Assembly: GCA_965365465.1 (NCBI GenBank) | Contig: CBDUBU010000126.1 | Coordinates: forward strand, 1-11,436 | DNA length: 11,436 nucleotides | Source: CBDUBU01 sp965365465 | Lineage (GTDB): Bacteria > Bacteroidota > Rhodothermia > Rhodothermales > DASSAV01 | Direction of reading: 5' to 3' | Part shown: positions 6,418 to 11,436 of the stretch, piece by piece | Layout: each line of letters opens with the position of its first letter | Numbering within the stretch: the first letter of the stretch is position 1 | Notes under the pieces: generated by a model | Told to the model about the DNA's origin: nothing | The model's database searches: none | The model's input: only the letters and a program-made list of their open reading frames with translations | Program-made: the position numbers and the translations under genes

Positions 6418-7458
6418 ATGCGTGGCTTACCGGGTCATTACGTGCAATATGCGAAGTGTAGCATTCTGGCGCTGGGATGCGCAGCTTCCATGCTGGCAGT
6501 TGTGCAGCCGGCGGCGGCTCAGGATGCCACCCTGGAGGAGGCCATCGAGGCGTTCCAGATGGCAGATTTCGATAGGTCGGCAGATCTTTTTTCGGAGGTT
6601 GCCGAACACGCAGGGGCAGATACGACTGCCCGCAAGAAAGCGCTTCAGTATCTGGGCCGGATTTATGCGGCAAAAAGGATGGATGAGAAAGCCCGTCAGG
6701 CGATCTCGGCATTGCTGGAACTGGAGCCGCCCCTCGTGGAGCCTGATCCGGATGTGGAGCCGGTCGCATTCATGAAACTGTACTATGAAGCGCGGAAGGA
6801 AGCGTGCTCCTGCTACGCGGTCGAGCATGATCCGGGGCTTCAGACGATGGCAGTCATTGACTTTACGGACAGTTCCATCGGCGAGGGCGACCGGTATGAA
6901 CCTGCTCGCTGGGGCATTGCCTCCATGCTCATCAACTACCTCAGCGGGACAACCGACCTGAAGGTTGTGGAACGCGAGCGCCTGAACTGGCTGCTGGATG
7001 AGATCAAGCTCAACCAGAGCGATCTCGTTGATCCGTCGGCCCGTGTTCGTTCGGGGCACTTGCTCGGCGCCACGACGATGTTGACCGGCGGGTTTATGGT
7101 GCGCGGGAAGCGCGTCACCGTCTGGGCCCGGCTGGACAAAGTGGAGACGGGAGAGGTGTTGCTGGCCGAAAAAGTCGAAGGCAGAACCAAAAACCTGCCT
7201 GACTTGCTGGAAGATTTAAGCCTGAAAGTAGCGCAGGCCATCAACGTCACGCTGGATGAGAAGCGCCTCGGCGTGCGCAAGGAGACCAACTCGCTGGATG
7301 CCATGCTTTCATACGCGGAAGGGTTGGAGTTGGAGCGCAACGGCGACTATCGATCGGCCAACGAGAAGTTCAGAGAGGCGCTGGAGTATGACCCGAACTA
7401 TACGAGAGCCAAGCTAAAGGTCGATGCAACCCAACTGACCCTTGCCGCCGCCGGTTAA
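6418..7458 (+). CDS. Secreted CsgG-like / TPR protein, 346 aa
   Basis: The N-terminus has a hydrophobic signal peptide with a likely cleavage after PAAA (residue 34), leading to export. Residues about 38-125 are helical and TPR-like (EAIEAFQMADFDRSADLFSE). Residues about 140-280 match the CsgG/FlgO/TolB-N-like fold: MAVIDFTD (144-151), a helix WGIASMLINYL, then LKVVERERLNWLLDEIKL (181-198) and LLGATTMLTGGF (215-226). A final TPR-like helical pair (about 295-335, AEGLELERNGDYRSANEKF) closes the protein. CsgG itself forms the outer-membrane curli channel, but many relatives are periplasmic or envelope-associated with unknown roles; the transmembrane part of CsgG is not evident here. Cys130 and Cys132 lie close together between the helical region and the CsgG-like core. 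It is 53 bp downstream of the kinase and is followed by a diverged paralogue. Confidence 0.82.
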   Translation: MRGLPGHYVQYAKCSILALGCAASMLAVVQPAAAQDATLEEAIEAFQMADFDRSADLFSEVAEHAGADTTARKKALQYLGRIYAAKRMDEKARQAISALLELEPPLVEPDPDVEPVAFMKLYYEARKEACSCYAVEHDPGLQTMAVIDFTDSSIGEGDRYEPARWGIASMLINYLSGTTDLKVVERERLNWLLDEIKLNQSDLVDPSARVRSGHLLGATTMLTGGFMVRGKRVTVWARLDKVETGEVLLAEKVEGRTKNLPDLLEDLSLKVAQAINVTLDEKRLGVRKETNSLDAMLSYAEGLELERNGDYRSANEKFREALEYDPNYTRAKLKVDATQLTLAAAG

Positions 7459-7467
7459 CTTCAGTGG

Positions 7468-7487
7468 CCGCCCTTTACAGGGTCCGG
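7468..7487 (+). other. Small intercistronic hairpin
   Basis: CCGCCCT (7468-7474) can pair with AGGG and CGG (7479-7482 and 7485-7487), with a TTAC loop and a 2-nt bulge. No T-run follows, so it is unlikely to be an efficient terminator. It could protect or separate the transcripts of the two CsgG-like genes, or be chance. Confidence 0.3.
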
Positions 7488-7521
7488 TTGCTGTAATGCC
7501 TGTTTTCTGACACATTCATCG

Positions 7522-7527
7522 AGGTGG
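7522..7527 (+). promoter_or_regulatory. Ribosome binding site deciding the lipoprotein start
   Basis: AGGTGG ends 8 nt before the ATG at 7536. In-frame GTG codons at 7524 and 7527 overlap this site, so the ATG is preferred; it also gives a normal-length lipoprotein signal peptide. Confidence 0.6.
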
Positions 7528-7535
7528 TGACTGGT

Positions 7536-8813
7536 ATGCCCGCTTTCCTGATACGATGCAGCGCTTTCCTTGCTGTGGTTTTGTGGCTGGCTTCGTGTGC
7601 GAACGTGCGGTACATGGAGCGGCTGGAAGACTACGAGCAGGAGGTTCGCAGGCTCGAAGCGCGTCTGCTCAAAAACACCTCGGACGCTGAAGCAATGCAG
7701 CGCCTGGGAGAGATCTACGTTTCAACGCGCCATTACAACCGGGCAAACGACTACTTGCAGCGCGCTTTTGCGCTTGACCCCGGCAATCCCAAGACCCAGT
7801 TTTATCTCGGGCTGACTCAGGAGGTATTGGGCAACCGGGAGGCCGCTCTTCGGCTGTACGGGAAGTATGCCGAAGCCTCTCGTCTCTCTCCCTATCGCAA
7901 GCTGCTTCAGGGGCGCTACCGGTGGGTGTCGCAAAAGGTGGTGCGGGACGAGGTGCGCCAGCGCCTTGCCGCAGAGGATACGCTGGAAGTTGATATCCGT
8001 CGCATCGCCGTGTATCCGCTGCAATACCAGGGCAACGAGAAGCGCTATGCCCCTCTTGGTCGTGGGCTGAGCGATTTGATGACCAATGATATGACGATGT
8101 TGCCCGGTCTGACCGTTGTGGAGCGCGTGCGGCTTCAGGAACTGGTAAACGAGATGGAGTTGGGAGAGCGTGGATACGTAGATCCGGCCACACGGCCGCG
8201 TCTGGGCAAACTGCTCGGCGCTGGCCGCGTCGTGGGCGGAACCTACGATGTGCCTGGCAGCGACAATCTGCATCTCAATGTCGGCCTAGCCGAGTGGCAA
8301 CGTGACGATGCCTTTGTCTCGAAAGAGCGAACCGATGCCTTGAGCCGACTTTTCGATCTGGAAAAAGAGATTGTCTTTGATCTGGCCGAGCAAATGGGCA
8401 TCGAGCTTACCCCGGAGCAGCGCGAGCGGATCGACTTCCGGCCTACCGATAATCTTCAGGCTTTTCTGGCTTATTCAAGAGGGCTGGAAGAAGAAGATGC
8501 CGGCAATTTTCGGGAAGCTGCCCGTTTCTACCGCCAGGCGAGCCGGCTGGACCAGCAGTTCGAGGCGGCTGCCGGTAAGGTGGAGGAAATGGAAAGCTTA
8601 CTCTCTGTGAACTCAGCCCCGGAGGACGTGATTGGCCTGCTGCAAGGATCCCCGACAGTGGATCTGGTAGACAATCGGATTCAAATCCTGAATGAGAGTA
8701 TAGGTTCAGGCATCGTTCCAGGTCAGGAGACCCGGAAACCCGCGCAGGAGCCTCCGTCCGTTTCCTCCGGACTTCCTGACCCACCGCCGCCGCCGGCAGG
8801 GCGCGGCAACTGA
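7536..8813 (+). CDS. CsgG-like / TPR lipoprotein, 425 aa
   Basis: The signal peptide ends in a perfect lipobox, LASC, with Cys21 as the lipidated residue; the next residue is Ala, so the mature protein should go to the outer membrane. Residues about 46-115 hold two TPRs (GEIYVSTRHYNRANDYLQRA and LGLTQEVLGNREAALRLYGK). Residues about 155-292 are a CsgG-like core: RRIAVYPLQY (155-164), then LTVVERVRLQELVNEMEL (192-209), YVDPATRPRLGKLLGAGRVVGG (214-235). A third TPR-like stretch is at about 307-345, and the tail is Pro-rich and likely disordered. The layout and several phrases (VVER-RL, VDP-AR/TR, LLGA) match the gene just upstream, so the two arose by duplication and then diverged. Possible roles are outer-membrane pore, scaffold or sensor partner; none can be fixed from sequence. 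Confidence 0.85.
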   Translation: MPAFLIRCSAFLAVVLWLASCANVRYMERLEDYEQEVRRLEARLLKNTSDAEAMQRLGEIYVSTRHYNRANDYLQRAFALDPGNPKTQFYLGLTQEVLGNREAALRLYGKYAEASRLSPYRKLLQGRYRWVSQKVVRDEVRQRLAAEDTLEVDIRRIAVYPLQYQGNEKRYAPLGRGLSDLMTNDMTMLPGLTVVERVRLQELVNEMELGERGYVDPATRPRLGKLLGAGRVVGGTYDVPGSDNLHLNVGLAEWQRDDAFVSKERTDALSRLFDLEKEIVFDLAEQMGIELTPEQRERIDFRPTDNLQAFLAYSRGLEEEDAGNFREAARFYRQASRLDQQFEAAAGKVEEMESLLSVNSAPEDVIGLLQGSPTVDLVDNRIQILNESIGSGIVPGQETRKPAQEPPSVSSGLPDPPPPPAGRGN

Positions 8814-8870
8814 TGCGCACCGTGCCAGTCAGCATACGAGATAGGTACTATATCCTGGAGCGAGAATGAT

Positions 8871-11436
8871 ATGTGGAGCAGAAGAATCTACCTGTTGCTG
8901 ATGACGCTGCTGGCAACCCAGTTTCCGGTGCAGGCACAGACCCTCCCGGCCAGTGTGTCAGGTTTCGTCTATGGCGCAAGTGAGGAGTCGCTTCCCGGCG
9001 CCACGGTGTCCATCACTGGTCCTTCCACGAATCGGACCACCACGACCAACAGCGACGGGTTCTATGAATTTCTTGACCTTTCACCGGGTACCTATACACT
9101 TACGGCATCTTACCCAGGTTACCAGTCAGAGCAGGCCGCAGATGTCAACGTATCCTGCTTTATCGGCTCATCATCCATTGTATGCACCGAGTACTCTTTT
9201 TTCCTCGAACCCTTCCGTTCCGTGCAGGTGGTGAGTCCGAACGGGTTTGAAGTTTTGTATCTGGGGGACGTGGAGCAGATACAATGGACGGGGCAGAATC
9301 TGGGAGTCGATGTGCAGATCGACCTGTACCTGAAAGGGGAATTCCTAAGCACGATTGCTTCTCTGGATTTCGGAAGAAATCAAGAGGAAGAGACGTACGA
9401 TTGGGCTATTCCCGACGATCTCATCCCCAGCGACGGGTATACGATTCGGGTGTTGGCGCCCAATTACGATAATGTTTATGACGACAGCGATAACCCTTTC
9501 GTCATCACCGTTCGGCCCGCTCTCAGTGTGATACGTCCGAACGGGGGCGAAGAATGGGCTGTGGGCACGACCGAAGAGATCCGGTGGAGCACGCAGGATG
9601 TTGCCGGAGACGTGGTTATCGATCTCTATCAGGGTCGGCAATATGCCCGAACACTTATAGCGCGCACCGAGAACGACGGAGTCTATCAGTGGGCCATTCC
9701 GCTTGATCTACCGGAGCGCGATGATTATAGTATTCGTATCGCCAGCGTCCAGAACCCTGATCTCGTGGACAGGAGCAATGATGTTTTCACCATTCTGAAC
9801 CGCCCTGCCATTGTCGTGCAACGTCCAAATGGCGCTGAAGCCTGGACGCGAGGCACAGAGGAACGCATCGACTGGTCGAGCAACAGGATTTCCGGAGACG
9901 TAAGGATCGACCTGTTGCGTGCAGGACAGGTGGTTCAAACGATAACGGAGGCTACGACGAACAACGGAAGCTTTGCATGGTCCATTCCGCAGGATCTTCC
10001 GGAGGATGATAACTACCGCATCCGGATTGCCAGCCTTTCGGACCCGAACATCTTCGACGTAAGCAACGAAGATTTCGCCATTCTCTCCCGGCCCGAGGTG
10101 CTGATCGCCGTAGACCCGCCGCAATACGACTTCGGAACCGTTCCTCCCGGCGAGACGGCTCGCCAGACCTTTACGCTTTCCAACACAGGCAATACGTGGA
10201 TGAATGGTCTGGTTAGCCTGGGCGGCGCAAATGCCGATCAGTTCAGGCTGGTCACCGGCAGGGGAGCCTATGCGCTGGATGCGAGCCAAACCCGGCAAAT
10301 TTTGATCGAATTCAAACCCACAACGCCGGGAAGCAAAAGGGCAGACCTGATCATCATACACAACGCTTCCAACGCTGACAGTCCGTTGTCCATTCCGCTC
10401 ACTGGTGAGGCGGGGCAGGTGCAGCGATCCATTACGATAGAGGCGCCGAATGGGGGGGAGGCATGGGCGCAGGAGACCACCCGGCAGATCCAGTGGAGCA
10501 GCCAGAACGTGACGGGCAACGTGCGCATCGAATTGCTCCAGGGCGGCTCCCTGGCGCGAACCGTCACCGCTGGAACGCCCAACAGCGGTTCTTTTGACTG
10601 GACGATCCAGGCTGACCTGCCCGATGCAGCAGACTACCGCATCCGCATCAGCAGCGTGCAGGACGCTGAGGTTTTCGATGAGAGTGACGCTGATTTTACG
10701 ATCCGGCAGGTCGAGGAGCCAGTGCTGGAAGTGAGGAGGCCGAATGGAGGAGAAGTCTGGCAGCCGGGGACGACTGAGCAGATCCAGTGGAGCAGCCGGG
10801 AGGTGGAGGGCGAGGTGCGGATCACATTGGTGCGGGGAGAGACAGCGGCGCAGGAGGTGGGGTCGGCTGTGGCGAGCGGCGGCGTCTTTGACTGGGCGAT
10901 CCCGGCATCTCTGGCCGAGGCAGCAGACTACCGCATACAGGTCACATCGGTCGAAGCCCCTGCCGTTACCGATCGGAGTGATGCCCCCTTCGCCATCAGA
11001 AGCGCTGAAGTTGCTGCGATCACGATAGAGGCACCGAACGGTGGAGAGGAATGGGCGCAGGAGACCACGCAGCAGATCCAGTGGAGCAGCCAGAACGTGA
11101 CGGGCAACGTGCGCATCGAACTGCTCCAGGGAGGCTCCCTGGCGCGAACCATTACCGCTGGAACGCCCAACAGCGGTTCTTTTGACTGGACGATCCCGGC
11201 CAACCTGCCCGATGCAGAAGACTACCGCGTCCGGGTCAGCAGCCTTCAGGACGCCGAGATCGCGGACGAGAGCGACGCTGACTTTGCAATTCGTCAGGAG
11301 GTGCAGGCGGAGCCAGTGCTGGGGGTGACGAGGCCAAACGGAGGAGAGATCTGGAGACCGGGTACGACTGAGCAGATCCAGTGGAGCAGCCGGGAGGTGA
11401 CGGGGGAGGTGCGGATCGTGTTGATGCGGGGGGAGG
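8871..11436 (+). CDS. Large secreted multi-domain protein with Kre9/KNH-like (PNGGE) repeats (runs off right edge)
   Basis: The frame is open from the ATG at 8871 to the window end, 855 residues with no stop. A signal peptide (about 1-23, ending VQAQ) is followed by a carboxypeptidase-regulatory-like beta-sandwich (about 25-95: VSGFVYG, LPGATVSITG, TTTNSDGFYEFLDLSPGTYTL). Next come repeats of about 95 residues of the Kre9/KNH-like family, each starting with a PNGGE-W motif and then a (I)QW(S)S motif: starts near 119, 218, 314, 521, 619, 717 and 817 (the last is cut). Between the third and fourth repeats lies an ASH/HYDIN-like domain (about 408-515: YDFGTVPPGETARQTFTLSNTG). Such proteins are exported surface or extracellular proteins, often adhesive, and in Bacteroidota/Rhodothermota may end in a type IX secretion signal; any such tail is out of view. 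GGAG lies 10 nt before the start. A gap of 57 bp follows the lipoprotein gene, so co-transcription is possible but unproven. Confidence 0.88.
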   Translation, partial: MWSRRIYLLLMTLLATQFPVQAQTLPASVSGFVYGASEESLPGATVSITGPSTNRTTTTNSDGFYEFLDLSPGTYTLTASYPGYQSEQAADVNVSCFIGSSSIVCTEYSFFLEPFRSVQVVSPNGFEVLYLGDVEQIQWTGQNLGVDVQIDLYLKGEFLSTIASLDFGRNQEEETYDWAIPDDLIPSDGYTIRVLAPNYDNVYDDSDNPFVITVRPALSVIRPNGGEEWAVGTTEEIRWSTQDVAGDVVIDLYQGRQYARTLIARTENDGVYQWAIPLDLPERDDYSIRIASVQNPDLVDRSNDVFTILNRPAIVVQRPNGAEAWTRGTEERIDWSSNRISGDVRIDLLRAGQVVQTITEATTNNGSFAWSIPQDLPEDDNYRIRIASLSDPNIFDVSNEDFAILSRPEVLIAVDPPQYDFGTVPPGETARQTFTLSNTGNTWMNGLVSLGGANADQFRLVTGRGAYALDASQTRQILIEFKPTTPGSKRADLIIIHNASNADSPLSIPLTGEAGQVQRSITIEAPNGGEAWAQETTRQIQWSSQNVTGNVRIELLQGGSLARTVTAGTPNSGSFDWTIQADLPDAADYRIRISSVQDAEVFDESDADFTIRQVEEPVLEVRRPNGGEVWQPGTTEQIQWSSREVEGEVRITLVRGETAAQEVGSAVASGGVFDWAIPASLAEAADYRIQVTSVEAPAVTDRSDAPFAIRSAEVAAITIEAPNGGEEWAQETTQQIQWSSQNVTGNVRIELLQGGSLARTITAGTPNSGSFDWTIPANLPDAEDYRVRVSSLQDAEIADESDADFAIRQEVQAEPVLGVTRPNGGEIWRPGTTEQIQWSSREVTGEVRIVLMRGE
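10431..11436 (+). repeat. Two-domain tandem duplication (about 590 bp unit) inside the large secreted protein gene
   Basis: The pair of Kre9-like domains starting at 10431 and about 10725 is repeated starting at 11019 and about 11319. The offset is exactly 588 bp (196 residues) for the first domain and about 594 bp for the second. A 49-nt stretch is identical between 10484-10532 and 11072-11120, and a 43-nt stretch near the end of each copy's middle is also identical. The second copy is cut by the window edge, so more copies may follow. Confidence 0.88.

Noticed and set aside
6475..6483. Possible lipobox LALGC in the first CsgG-like protein
   Set aside because: The -3 and -2 residues (Ala, Leu) do not fit the lipobox, and the hydrophobic segment continues past the Cys to a good signal peptidase I site after PAAA.
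5633..6769. Long open frame of 378 codons on the minus strand across the kinase 3' end
   Set aside because: It is antisense to the PEGA region and the start of the CsgG-like gene, its translation is rich in Arg, Pro, His and Cys with no recognisable motif, and the plus-strand genes are well supported.
7468..7487. Rho-independent terminator between the CsgG-like genes
   Set aside because: The stem is short and bulged and no T-run follows, so I list it only as a hairpin.
8871..11436. Repeats near the right end considered as a CRISPR or satellite array
   Set aside because: The repeats are in frame, encode PNGGE beta-sandwich domains of about 95 residues and vary mostly at positions expected for protein repeats.

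Overview
The window looks like chromosomal DNA of a Gram-negative bacterium with a fairly high GC content (judged by eye). The mix of an FHA/transglycosylase fusion, a PEGA-domain kinase, CsgG-like envelope proteins and PNGGE-type beta-sandwich repeats suggests the Bacteroidota/Rhodothermota (FCB) side of the tree. That placement is inference; there is no rRNA or other marker gene here. I found no tRNA, rRNA, insertion sequence or CRISPR array.

Layout. On the minus strand at the left are two genes of an extracellular contractile injection system (eCIS, the phage-tail-like PVC/Afp family): the 5' part of a Pvc15-type AAA ATPase, which runs off the left edge, preceded by a DUF4255/Pvc16-type tail-terminator protein. 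The two overlap by 14 bp. An AT-rich divergent intergenic region of about 375 bp follows, holding a candidate promoter and a perfect 12-bp inverted repeat. On the plus strand six genes with short gaps follow: (1) a membrane protein with a cytoplasmic FHA domain and a periplasmic MltD-like lytic transglycosylase; (2) a tail-anchored PP2C phosphatase; (3) a Ser/Thr kinase with one membrane span and about four PEGA repeats outside the membrane; (4) a secreted CsgG-like/TPR protein; (5) a CsgG-like/TPR lipoprotein; (6) a very long secreted multi-domain protein with at least seven Kre9/KNH-like repeats, which runs off the right edge.

How the genes may work together. Kinase, phosphatase and FHA reader match the parts list of the threonine-phosphorylation switch (PpkA/PppA/Fha) that controls type VI secretion, but here they sit head-to-head with eCIS genes and the FHA reader is fused to a cell-wall-cutting domain. 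The simplest model is a trans-envelope signalling unit: PEGA repeats and CsgG-like proteins sense or assemble something in the periplasm or outer membrane, the kinase/phosphatase pair sets a phospho-threonine state, and the FHA domain links that state to local peptidoglycan remodelling, perhaps for assembly, anchoring or release of the injection particle. The domain calls are well supported. The functional link to the eCIS is a hypothesis based on adjacency and analogy.
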